Below are positions 55,093 to 64,000 of a stretch of 64,000 nt of DNA, one piece after another. This DNA comes from Sternotherus odoratus. Taxonomy: Eukaryota; Chordata; Testudines; Kinosternidae. The notes beneath the pieces are model-generated. The model was given only the letters and a program-made list of their open reading frames with translations, was not told the origin of the DNA and ran no database searches. Positions within the stretch are counted from its first letter, which is position 1. Every line of letters starts with the position of its first letter. A program made the translations under genes and the position numbers. The stretch lies in the NCBI GenBank assembly GCA_032164245.1, contig JAVMKO010000035.1, forward strand, positions 496,001 to 560,000, given 5' to 3'.

Positions 55093-56640
55093 CTAAGGTG
55101 GAGATGAATTGGGCATGTCCCAGTTTCTCCAATAGCTCACTGGATAGTTCATTGAGCAAGTTACAGCTCTTAGCTTATGGTAGTCCATGCGAAAGCAGAT
55201 TTTCCCCATCTGGTTTGGGAACCAGAACCACTGAAGATTACACCCATCTGTAACATGCTCATTGACAAGCATCACCTGTGTCAATGGAGTGGTATGCCCG
55301 TTCTGTCCATCCTGGGGTGGCTTAAAACATTGGTGCGAAGCTGGTGCACAGCTCCTGGATTTGTTGTCACTGCTTACATCCAAGTTTTATGGAAAGGCTC
55401 GCCTCTTCTACACCACCATTGCTTGTCTATTCATAGTAGACGCCATCAGGCCACTCAGCGTTGTCTCTATCCTGGGCTGTAAACTGGAGAAACTTGATTT
55501 CTTGGGAATAAAAGGGCTTTAGAGAGTTAACATTGTACACTTTAGGTTTTAGGGTGGGGTTTGGGAACACTGTGAGGTAATTAGTAGCTCCCAGGTGCTC
55601 TCGGACCGTAAATGGCCCCTCCCACAATGCTTCCATTTTACTGACCTGGAGTGCTTTCAGGACCATGAGTTGGTCACCTACTCTGCAGGAACGCTCTCTG
55701 GCATGTTTATCTCACACCCTCTAAGAACTACTCCATTTGTATTAGGAGAGACAGATCATCCAGAGACTTAACATTTTGCTCTTGATATCCTTGCATCCTA
55801 ATTTTTTACAATGTGGTAGGCATGTGGGGGAAATGCCCTCCACCTTAGGGCTCTGAATCACTGATGGGCATGCTCGGGGGTTAGCCCCGTCCTAATTCTG
55901 GCCTTTTGTTTAAAAAGTTTGTACTCGTTCATGTGTTGTTTAGGCATTTCAGCTGCCACCTCTGCTAAGGATCCCATGAGCTGTGGCCTCCACTCCACCA
56001 TATACTGGTCTGGAAGGATGTTGTACCCAAGGCAGGCCTTTTCAAAATTTTCTAAGAAGGCCTCTGTATCATTGCCTACCTTGTATGTGGGGAATTTCTT
56101 GGAATGGGGCGTGGTACCTGGAAGAGGACTGTTAGGGCTACCTGGTTGACCCAGCTTAGCCTTTTACAGCTCTAAGCGTTCCAGCTCCATTTCTGCTTCC
56201 GAGGGCTTCTCCTCTCTCCTCTCCTCCACGCCAAGCGCTTCTCCTCCACTTTCAAGGGCTTCGCCTCCGCTTCTGCCTCCAAGTGCTTCATCTTTCTTCT
56301 CTCCTCCGCCTCCAAGTGCTTCATCTCTAGGAAGAAATTCCTGTCTTCTGCAGTTAGAACTTGATCTGGGCTAATGACATCCCTCCATTCTGGCAGCTGG
56401 AGCTCAGGTTGGGGAGGGCTGACTCTTCCCTCCTGGGAAATCTCTGATCCCTCATCCCCTCCCTGTATTTCTGTCATGGAATTGGATGTCTGGGCTTGAT
56501 ATGGGTCTTCTCCGTGGTGTGCCGCTTTGGGAAGATTGGCTCCACCAGGGTTTTGGTGCCTGTCCACAATCTCATGTACAGAGCTGCCCTACTCTAGCCT
56601 AGCTATTTTGTTGCCACAAAGCTAGAAAAAAAATAATTAA
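55093..56640 (-). mobile_element. Gmr1-like Ty3/Gypsy remnant, integrase before reverse transcriptase
   Basis: Reading 3' to 5' on the plus strand, gag comes first (56,567 down to about 55,850): a charged coiled region, then SKKFPTYKVGNDTEAFLENF, ILPDQYMVEWRPQL and a capsid with MNEYKLFKQKARIRTGL. Next, at 55,666-55,427, an integrase C-terminal segment reads LWEGPFTVREHLGATNYLTV ... VYNVNSLKPFY. Last, at 55,383-55,093, an RT N-terminal segment reads GKICFRMDYHKLRAVT. The central pol domains are deleted and frames are broken. Integrase upstream of RT is the diagnostic Gmr1-like order. Confidence 0.7.
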
Positions 56641-56708
56641 CTGCTTGTTGGACTCTCTGGCTGAACCCTTTGCATGCTTGTTTCCCTTCAGGCAGCAAAG
56701 AAAGGAAA

Positions 56709-56730
56709 GGGTTAGGGTTAGGGTTAAGGT
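56709..56730. repeat. Short interstitial telomere-like repeat
   Basis: GGGTTAGGGTTAGGGTTAAGG is three vertebrate telomere units and one altered unit, at the edge of the Gypsy remnant. Confidence 0.7.
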
Positions 56731-56734
56731 TTGG

Positions 56735-57010
56735 CAGACAGCCAAAAGGAAAATTGTGTCCCTTTAAAGTCCTGAAGTCTCTGCCTCTGGTTCAAAATGA
56801 TCCCACCACGTCAAGGCTGATTCCCCATTCTGGCACTTCCGAGTGCAGTAGGTGGATGTGACTTTCCCCTCTGGTGTTCTCCAGACCGGTGCTCTGCTAG
56901 GTCACTCCAGTCCGTGACCCTTAGTGTCAGCCTTACCCTGCTCTGCTGTGAGAACCCCCACTCCTGGGATGTTCACACACGGCCTCTAGTATGTAAGCTG
57001 CTCCTTGGAT
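56735..57010 (-). mobile_element. Possible LTR portion of the minus-strand Gypsy remnant
   Basis: GTCAAGGCTGATTCCCCATT, ACTTCCGAGTGCAGTAGGTG and CAGTCCGTGACCCTTAGTGT look like a reptile LTR positioned just upstream of gag. No ends or target duplication were found. Confidence 0.4.
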
Positions 57011-57299
57011 TGTGCAACTGAATGACACTAGCCAATATCTCCTGGGGATTGATTTATCACATCTAGACTAGACATGATAAATTGCCCCCCAGAAGATCAA
57101 TCACTACCCACCAATCCAGCAGGTAGTGTAGACCTCAGAGCTCAATTAAAGAGTCAATTTGTTTAGTTTGAGCAGGAAGGGAAACCGATTGAAAGGTGAA
57201 TTGATTACAGTGACTAAAAATATTGGGTACTAAACGGTTCTTTAATCTAGCAGAGAAAGGCACAAGAACCAATAGCTAGAAGCTGAAACCCAACCAAAT

Positions 57300-57558
57300 C
57301 AAACCGGAAAGAAGTAACACATTTTTAACAGTGAGGGTGATTAACTATTGGAACTAACTACCAAGGAAAGTGGTAGATTGTTTGTTTGTGTCTGGATGGC
57401 TTCACATCCAGACTGGATGCCTTTCTGGAACTTAAGCTTTAGCCAGTACAAGCTATTCATCTCAATACCGGAGTAACCGGGTGAAATGTAGCTGTCTGTG
57501 TTATACAAGAAGCCAGACTAGATGCTTGTGGTGTGCGCTTTTGGCCTTGAAATCTATG
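57300..57558 (+). mobile_element. CR1/L3-type LINE 3' end
   Basis: GGAACTAACTACCAAGGAAA, TCCAGACTGGATGCCTTTCT and GCCAGACTAGATGCTTG end in GGCCTTGAAATCTATGAA, the sense-strand 3' end of a CR1/L3-type LINE. Confidence 0.65.
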
Positions 57559-57966
57559 AAACCCCAATCCAAAACCTAATCTAGCCCAGAACCTTGACTT
57601 TAATCCAGTCCTACCCCTAACCCAAACCTCACTCGTTTTGTATCATACAAACAGTTTGCTTCAGCCTCCAGCTGCAGCGCAACCCTCACCCCTCCATGGC
57701 GCAGATGTACACAGAAATTCCATTGTGTGGACGGAGTGCGTTTAAAATCGACCTATTGCGGCTAAATTCAACCTAACCGCTTAGTATAGACCAGGGCTAT
57801 GAAACCCCAACCCAAAGTCTAAATCTAGCCCAGAACCTTGACTTTAACCCAGTCCTATCCCTAACCCAAACCTCACTCATTTTGTATCCTACAAAAAGCC
57901 GGTTCCCAGCCTGCAGCTGCATCCCGACCCTCACCCCTTCATAGTGCAGATGTACACAGAAATCCT
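57559..57966. repeat. Imperfect tandem duplication, about 240-bp period
   Basis: CTAGCCCAGAACCTTGACTT, CCTAACCCAAACCTCACTC and GCAGATGTACACAGAAAT occur in the same order at 57,579-57,716 and 57,818-57,964. A Harbinger-type 3' end (AAATCGACC ... AGTATAGACCAGGGCT, about 57,747-57,797) sits between the two copies. Confidence 0.75.
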
Positions 57967-58154
57967 TACTTCTGTTTTCTCTGCCAGCACCGTCCTGGCT
58001 ATTTGCTTTTGCCCTGCTAAAACACACACACAGTAACTATACTGATGTAAAAATGAAAGTGCCATATACTTAGTTTCACTTCACTTCCTTGTTCTTGGGT
58101 ATTTCCTGTTTGCTTGCTCCAAACTCAGGTCAAAGACCAGGCATTTGATCAGCA

Positions 58155-58160
58155 TATAAA
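58155..58160 (+). promoter_or_regulatory. TATA box of the cysteine-rich secreted protein gene
   Basis: GCATATAAAGAG stands about 30 bp upstream of the presumed start site (58,185-58,190) and 90 bp upstream of a strong splice donor. This TATA-type promoter suggests restricted expression. Confidence 0.55.
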
Positions 58161-58185
58161 GAGCAAGAAACATCTCATCCCCAGT

Positions 58186-58249
58186 GCTACTCAGTGGGAT
58201 TTGGGACACAGCTGGGACATCACCAAGGGGGACGCTCAGATCAGAGGAG
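58186..58249 (+). other. Non-coding first exon of the cysteine-rich gene
   Basis: A short leader without any ATG ends TCAGAGGAG before GTGAGTAAG at 58,250, a near-ideal donor. It would splice to 60,391 (after TTTTCACAAG) or 60,398 (after GTCTCAG), just before the coding start. Inferred from signals only. Confidence 0.5.
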
Positions 58250-58261
58250 GTGAGTAAGCAG

Positions 58262-59069
58262 CTGGGATACAATTTGTAGAGGGACTTTAGATTAAAACTT
58301 GAGCAAATGACACAGAGCTGTCTGGAAATTGGTGCAAACAGTGTACAGTAGTTTTATACAAGTTGATTGTAACTACTTTTCCATTTAAGGTTCAGTGAGG
58401 CACAGGATCAAGTACTTAATTGAAATTCAAACATGTAACATCATTTTGGTTCCCCACATCTGTTAAATTTGTGATTTTTAAAAAAAATATATATATATAT
58501 ATATAATGTGTGTGTACGCACAAAAATCACATTTATGTAGAAATTGCTAAAATATAATTCTCTCCCCCTCCCCCCCCCAGGAATGGCTGAATCTGATTAT
58601 TTTGGTTCGGTTGCCTCCTACTTCATTTCCAGTGCAGTTTTTTCGGATACTTACAGTCTTTTAGCAGGTTTCCATGAAGTCCCATTGTCTGCTTCTTGTT
58701 CCTTGCATTCCTCCTTTTCCAAGGAGTTGGCATATCTTGTACCATACAGTGTCTTTGCATCATCCCAGTTTCCTTTGTGATGGTGGATTCTTCTTCCCAC
58801 TGTTCCTTAATCATTCCCAAAGTCTGCTTTCATGAAATCTGCTACCCTTGTAATGCTGCCTTAGCCAGCTTTGCACTTGCCTTACTTATCTTGAAAATAC
58901 CCTCTCACTTCTTTGACAGAAAACTCCTGTTTCCCCTCCTCCCTACCTAGTTTAAAGTCAGCTGGCAAGTCCAGTTAGCTGTGGAGCCTGGAAGCTGATA
59001 TTCCTTCTAACTGAGCCCCACAGTTCTTAAAGGTTTAAATATTGTTTTTTAAAAGAAGGTTCTTAAGTC
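58262..59069 (+). other. Intron of the cysteine-rich gene, no second gene
   Basis: Contains an (AT)n stretch at about 58,485-58,505 and a C run near 58,571. Frames at 58,544-58,950 lack any recognisable domain. Confidence 0.4.
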
Positions 59070-60117
59070 AGATGCTTGGGTGATCTAAATCAGTGTAGAT
59101 TCATGGATGATAGGCTGAGGATCTGGCCCAATGGGTAGTGATCAATGGCTCCATGTCTAGCTGGCAGCCGAGTGCCCCAGGGGTCGGTCCTGGGGCCGGT
59201 TTTGTTCAATATCTTTATCAATGATCTGGAGGATGGCGTGGACTGTACCCACAGCAAGTTTGCGGATGACACTAAACTGGGAGGAGTGGTAGATACACTG
59301 GAGGGTAGGAATAGAATACAGAGGGACCTAGACAAATTAGAGACTTGGGCCACAAGAAATCTGATGAGGTTCAACAAGGACAAGTGCAGAGTCCTGCACT
59401 TAGGACGGAAGAATCCCATGCACCGCTACAGACTAGGGACCGAATGGTTAGGCAGCAGTTCTGCAGAAAAGGACCAAGGGATTACAGTTGACGGGAAGCT
59501 GGATACGAGTCAACGGTGTGCCCTTGTTTCCAAGAATGCTAACTGCATTGTGGGTTGCATAAGTAGGGGCATTTCCAGCAGATCAGGGATGTGATCACTC
59601 CCATCTATTCAGCATTGGTGAGGCCTCATCTGGAGTACAGTGTCCAGTTTTGGACCCCACACTACAAGAAGGATGTGGAAAAATTGGAAAGAGTCCAGCA
59701 GAGGGCAGCAAGAATGATTAGGGGCCTGGAGCACAAGACTTATGAGGAGAGGCTGAGGGAAATGGGATTATCTAGTCTGAAGAAGAGAAGACTGACGGGG
59801 ATTTGATAATGGCTTTCAACTACCTGAAAGGGGTTCCAAAGAGGATGGATCTAGACTGTTCTCAGTGGTAGCAGATGACATAACAAGGAGTAATGGTCTC
59901 AAGTTGTGGGGGGGAGGTTTAGGTTGGATATTAGGAAAATCTTTTCCCCTAGGTGGGTGGTGAAGCACTGGAATGGGTTCCCTAGGGAGGTGGTGGAATC
60001 TCCTTCCTTAGAGGTTTTTAAGGTCAGGCTTGACAAAGCCCTGGCTGGGATGACTTAATTTGACCAGGCGGTTGGGCTAGATACCTTCTGAGGTCCCTTC
60101 CAGCCCTGATACTCTGA
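59070..60117 (+). mobile_element. CR1 LINE (second subfamily), 5'-truncated
   Basis: RT palm and thumb sequence: [20 protein letters not shown], then [20 protein letters not shown] (FADD box near 59,260-59,272), KLETWATRNLMRFNKDKCRV, a frame change at 59,590, then [20 protein letters not shown]. It ends at GGGCTAGATACCTTCTGAGG and CAGCCCTGATACTCTGATG. It differs from the 39,680 copy, so it belongs to another CR1 subfamily. It lies in the intron of the cysteine-rich gene. Confidence 0.92.
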
Positions 60118-60401
60118 TGTAAGCCATATTGTACAGCTTCGGCAACAGAGGAGGTGTCATATTGAAAGCAGGATCCTGGGAGTCAGGACTGCTGGATTCT
60201 AGCCCCGATAACTGTAAAGCCCTTTTAGAGCCTTGACAAGTAACACCCACAAGGATTTTAAAAAACAGCAAGAGGCAATAAAATGCAAATTGTGAGCACT
60301 GTGGGAACCACAGATTTGTATTTACTGCAATGTGGGCCTGTCCTGTCTACCAGATCACTATGGTATTTTTGCATTCTATCTTTTCACAAGGTCTCAGGAA
60401 G

Positions 60402-61436
60402 ATGCCAGAGATGCTGCCCCACAGAAGTGCCCTTCTGACTCTGCTCTTGATCGCTGCCATTGTGCCACTCACATGCTCCTATGTTGTTGTTCATCACACT
60501 AGCTCAGGAGGGCAATGCGAAGATTCTTGTGGCTATCATGGTTACAGTTACACCTGGTGCAAGCAGCTAGGAGGCAAGAAGGCCTGGGATTACTGCTCCT
60601 TAGAACCAGGTTTGGAGGCCTCTGGAAAACGTTGTGCAACGCCCTGCGAGTTCTGGGGTGCTGCTTACAATTCCTGCTATTTGCAGAATGGTAAATGGGG
60701 CTACTGTGGACTAATTACCACATTGTATCATGCCAAATATTCCCAGGAAAACAAGCGGTGTATCAGCGATTGCCGAGCAACCGAGGGAACTTTCCAGTGC
60801 GATACACTTGACGGCATTGAACCCTGCGCCCCCTTCTCTGATGTGACCACCAGAGGCCTTCCCTGCCACAACAATTACCAATGTGCCCGTTATGGGCACA
60901 GTAAATACAGGTGCCACACTGACAAAGACGACGACAGTTGGGCAGACTGTGGGAGGAGGAGCCTGGATGAATGTGTGTGGATTGCCCACCAGACCAATGC
61001 CACCCAGGTAGAGTTCTGCATCCTTAGCTATGGCCAAGGAGGAGGAGACAATATCACTTTCTGCCGAGAGAGGCAAGACAACTTGATCCATCCTGACAAA
61101 GAGCAGTTCCAAAATGCTACCTATCTTATTGATAGCATTACCTCCAGCCTCAGCATCCCTGATTCTTGGGCACTGGGCTCAGTGCGTCTACACAAGCAGG
61201 AAGAAATCTTCTGTAAGGGCATCAACTACACCAACCTGGTGCTGCAAATAAGCAAATCCACTGAGTTCTATTTGCCCATCGCTCAGGTCCTCTTCCCAAA
61301 GACCCTGGATGCTGATGAGTTCCTGCGTTTAGCACTGTACACTAGTCTCCACAGTGCCTTTTACCCACCTGCTTACGCCATTGTTGTATCTCTTAGTGAA
61401 CCAACGTTGTGTTCCATTAACACCTACGACATGTAG
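60402..61436 (+). CDS. Secreted cysteine-rich glycoprotein with four four-Cys modules, function unknown
   Basis: This 344-residue, single-exon frame begins with a signal peptide (hydrophobic LLTLLLIAAIVPLT, likely cleaved near residue 26). Four consecutive modules follow, each C-x3/5-C...C...C: C39-C65 (SCGYHGYSYTWC ... WDYC), C78-C102 (PCEFWGAAYNSC ... WGYC), C120-C142 and C155-C183 (SWADC). The first two and the fourth keep W-x-x-C at the end; the third is degenerate. The C-terminal 160 residues hold five more cysteines and four N-glycosylation sequons (N199, N217, N238, N275). No transmembrane segment or GPI signal is evident. The ATG at 60,402 was chosen over one in frame at 60,330 because a splice acceptor lies between them. 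I do not recognise the family. The frame is fully open and has its own promoter and poly(A) signal, so it is probably functional. Confidence 0.85.
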   Translation: MPEMLPHRSALLTLLLIAAIVPLTCSYVVVHHTSSGGQCEDSCGYHGYSYTWCKQLGGKKAWDYCSLEPGLEASGKRCATPCEFWGAAYNSCYLQNGKWGYCGLITTLYHAKYSQENKRCISDCRATEGTFQCDTLDGIEPCAPFSDVTTRGLPCHNNYQCARYGHSKYRCHTDKDDDSWADCGRRSLDECVWIAHQTNATQVEFCILSYGQGGGDNITFCRERQDNLIHPDKEQFQNATYLIDSITSSLSIPDSWALGSVRLHKQEEIFCKGINYTNLVLQISKSTEFYLPIAQVLFPKTLDADEFLRLALYTSLHSAFYPPAYAIVVSLSEPTLCSINTYDM

Positions 61437-61801
61437 AACTAACTCCTTGCTCCTTGCCTGACATTGTCTAATTTCATGTTGCTGACTTCCCACATTAACA
61501 CCACCATATTGAGTCTCTGCACTATCGCCGCCCATCATTTCAATGCAAATATTATGTTTGTTCATGATATGTAAAACATTGAATCAAACACTGTCCCTTC
61601 CTAAGAGTGTTCTACTATGATAAAGCATCCAGAGAGCTGCCTAATGCCAGTAGTTGTCTTTTTACACAGAGAGCTCACAGTTATTGATGCAGGGTTGGAA
61701 TGTGCCAGATTCTGCTTGTCCACTATTTGTACTAATCACACTCCATATGAGGTTATATTTGTGAATTAATTCTCTCTCCTTGGCACATGTGACACATTTC
61801 A

Positions 61802-61807
61802 AATAAA
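61802..61807 (+). terminator. Poly(A) signal of the cysteine-rich gene
   Basis: AATAAA lies 366 bp after the stop, followed by the GT-rich TTTGTGATTATGTGCAG. Cleavage is expected near 61,820. Confidence 0.75.
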
Positions 61808-61824
61808 GGGAAAACATCTTTGTG

Positions 61825-62362
61825 ATTATGTGCAGTTATTATATTTTTACATGTAGCATCTCACTTCTTGCCATACAAGATGAGCCGATCCTATCCAATA
61901 GCTCAATTAAATGCCCAAAAGCTTAATTAACACAGAGTTGAGGATGCCCAGTGGTACCTCATCCCCTTCCAGAATGCTGAGTTCAACTACACTCCAAACT
62001 CTAAAATCTAGGAAACACAAAGTTAAGGTACATGCCACCTGTGACCCTGGAACCACTGGATTCCAGCTGGCAGAGGGCATAGGGTGATTTTCAGGCTGAA
62101 ACTTCCAAAAGCAACACGTACCACTCACATCCTCTGAAAGCTACCCAATTATTGTGACATGCTCTGACCATTGCACCAGTGCACGGTGAGTTTGAGCCCT
62201 ACCTAAGTAACTTTCAAAGGGTGTGGGCATTGACAAGGAAATTAGCAGTGATTAAATAGAGGGAAGATGAAAGGCACTAGTAAGCAGTTAGGGTAATGTA
62301 ATCATGCTGAGGAATGGCATTGAGTGTGATTGTGGGGCTTCCTGATACACAGCCCTACTAAC
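61825..62362. other. Gene-free interval
   Basis: No exon, RNA gene or element boundary was identified between the poly(A) signal and the Harbinger MITE. Confidence 0.4.
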
Positions 62363-62365
62363 TTA

Positions 62366-62639
62366 GGTCTTGGCTACACTTGAAATTTCAAAGTGCTGCC
62401 GCAGGAACGCTCCCGTGGCAACGCTTTGAAGTGCGAGTGTGGCCATGCGTGATTGCTGGGACAGAGTTCTCCCAGCGCTCCTAGTAATCCACCTCCACAA
62501 CGGGATTAGCTCCGAGCACTGGGATCCTGTCCACACTAGCACTTTAAAGCACTCAGACTTGCTGTGCTCAGGGGGGTGATTTTTCACACCCCTGAGCCAG
62601 CAAGTTAGAGTGCTATAAAACACCAGTGTAGTCAAGCCC
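62366..62639. mobile_element. Harbinger-type MITE, 274 bp, TTA target
   Basis: The ends GGTCTTGGCTACACTT and AGTGTAGTCAAGCCC are inverted repeats, flanked by TTA at 62,363-62,365 and 62,640-62,642. The termini resemble those of the large Harbinger at 6,021, but the interior differs, so it is a different family. Confidence 0.85.
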
Positions 62640-62642
62640 TTA

Positions 62643-63612
62643 AGCTGCACATAACATTTCCTGATTCTTATAATGTTGGTGAAGAGCTAGCGCCTATAGG
62701 GGGCTGAAACAGTGAGAGGGAATGTGGGTGGGTGAGCGAGAGAAAAAGAGAGGGGTGTTAGAACAGTGCAGTGAATGTTGCGTTGGTAGGTTTCAGGAAG
62801 AGGCGTGAATGGTGGAACTAAGGGGTGGGGGAAAGGAGATGAGTGGTAAGGGGCAGGAACTCTAAAGATGAGGGACGGTAGGGGGCTAGGGAGCTTTATC
62901 TTGGGGGTGTCTGAGGATTAGAGGGAGTGGTTTGGGAATGGAGGGAGGGAGGACATAGGGGAGGGTGACAGGGAGATCTGTCATCGCCATATTCTTCCCT
63001 CCAGTTTGAAGGTGCTGCTCCGTCTTCTCCTGGCAGTCGGGGGTAGGGGACTGCAGACTGCCAAGCTTCCAACGATCCAACCTCAAAAATGCCCGTTGCA
63101 CTGCCTCCTGGTCTCAGGTTACAAAGGGCACCGTCCTAGCATACGACCAGCAGCCAGAGCAGCCTCACGTGCCCCTGAGGGTCTGAGCAAAAGTCATGCA
63201 CCCTTATTCACACTATCTAGGCATTGGTGCAATACACAGGGAAACTGAGGTGCACACAACCTTCAGGTAAATCTATAAGACTCAAATAGTCTCACATACA
63301 ACATAACAAGGGGAAATTCCCACTTTGTCACACGTGACCCCTTTAAAAATTCCTTCAATCACCCTGTACCAATTGGGGTGGGTTTCATGCCTGTAGGACA
63401 GCCCCTGAGACCAGATTTGACCAACTGGGAAAAGTTCCAGGGTGAGGTCACTGCTCCAAAAGTGGGTTGTGTGACCACACTAAGAACTCCGCCCACTGCC
63501 CTCTACCAGTCAGGGTGGGTCTCATCTCCATTGTACCTTCCTGAGAGCAACACAGAGAATGTGCCAGGGAAGAATGACCTGCCTGAAAGAAAGCCATGTG
63601 ATGCCTATAACA
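62643..63612. other. Gene-free interval
   Basis: G-rich sequence near 62,700-63,000. Frames on both strands overlap and show no domain. Confidence 0.4.
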
Positions 63613-63733
63613 CAGTGTTTCTAACCCTTAGCAATTACCGTTGTGGGACACATCCAGTACTACCTGTATGGCCCTGAGGATGTCACATGGGCCACAGCTC
63701 TATGCTGTTTGGGCCGTAGGTTGAGAGCCACTG
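63613..63733. mobile_element. hAT-type MITE, short
   Basis: The ends CAGTGTTTCTAACC and GGTTGAGAGCCACTG are imperfect inverted repeats of the CAGTGGTTCTCAACC type. The flanking 8-mers match at only 5 of 8 positions, so the copy is old. Confidence 0.65.
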
Positions 63734-63788
63734 CTCTACGAACTACCCCCACCGTCCACCAATTGGAGCAGGTTTTAACCCCCTTAGG

Positions 63789-64000
63789 CTGTCTCTATCT
63801 TCGTCAGTGTGGCACCTGTATTTACTGTGCCCATAATTGGTAATTGTTGTGGCAGGGAAGGCCTCTGGTGGTCACATCAGAGAAGGGGGCGCAGGGTTCA
63901 ATGCCGTCAAGTGTATTGCACTGGAAAGTTCCCTGGGTTGCTTGGCAATCGCTGATAGCTTGTTTTCCTGGGAATATTTGGCATGATACAATGTGGTAAT
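63789..64000 (-). pseudogene. Inverted partial copy of the cysteine-rich gene, cut by the window edge
   Basis: The minus strand matches 60,714-60,936, codons about 105-179 (end of module 2 to module 4). It reads ATTACCACATTGTATCATGC ... GACTGACGAAGATAGAGACAG-like sequence at high identity. It lacks GGTG after ACAAGC and TGTGCCCG after TACCAA, plus at least one further small change, so the frame is broken. Homology stops at 63,789, about 55 bp from an hAT MITE. More of it may lie beyond the window. Confidence 0.85.

Noticed and set aside
56670..56861. Telomeric fusion site
   Set aside because: Only three TTAGGG units are present, too few to infer a chromosome fusion.
60330..60401. Upstream in-frame ATG for the cysteine-rich protein (368 residues)
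   Set aside because: A pyrimidine tract and acceptor lie between this ATG and the one at 60,402, and the signal peptide fits the downstream start.
60711..61112. Minus-strand 133-codon frame
   Set aside because: It is the antisense shadow of the cysteine-rich coding exon.

Overview
The window looks like nuclear DNA from a non-avian reptile, most probably a turtle. The reasons are a vertebrate gene with GT-AG introns, many CR1 LINEs (one with an ATTCTTATG-type tail), Gmr1-like Ty3/Gypsy remnants, a PIF/Harbinger element, a Penelope-like element with a GIY-YIG domain, and hAT-type MITEs with 8-bp target duplications. The species cannot be fixed from sequence alone. No RNA gene, CRISPR array or prokaryotic feature was seen.

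Two host genes are visible. The first fills 3.5-54.2 kb on the plus strand: LCMT2/TYW4, the wybutosine-synthesis methyltransferase. I could place 14 coding exons with consistent phases and GT-AG junctions, giving 2,046 nt and a 681-residue protein. It runs from a CpG-rich promoter, past an N-terminal SAM-dependent methyltransferase domain (exons 1-8), to a Kelch-like propeller (exons 9-14). The second gene lies at 58.2-61.8 kb: a TATA promoter, a short non-coding first exon, and one coding exon for a 344-residue secreted cysteine-rich protein I do not recognise. An inverted, damaged partial copy of its coding exon runs off the right edge.

The LCMT2 introns hold most of the sequence and are full of mobile DNA. 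Intron 1 has hAT MITEs and a 4.3-kb Harbinger element with an intact transposase, a two-exon Myb-like gene on the opposite strand with a frameshift, and possibly a third small gene nested inside that gene's intron. Intron 2 and introns 3-9 carry LTR-like repeats, hAT MITEs and CR1 pieces.

Intron 10 is 23.1 kb. It contains a 9.6-kb minisatellite of 62-bp units, about 152 in strict register, then retroelement sequence, a solo LTR, a Gmr1-like gag-protease remnant split by a CR1, a tail-to-tail CR1 pair, and a Penelope-like element. Intron 11 holds an inverted copy of the Penelope-associated tail, a TA-flanked MITE, a CR1 split by an LTR, and further LINE fragments.

Between the two genes (54.2-58.1 kb) lies a minus-strand Gmr1-like Gypsy remnant in which integrase sequence precedes reverse transcriptase. 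It is followed by a tandem duplication and CR1 pieces. The right end (61.8-63.8 kb) has Harbinger and hAT MITEs and otherwise no gene.
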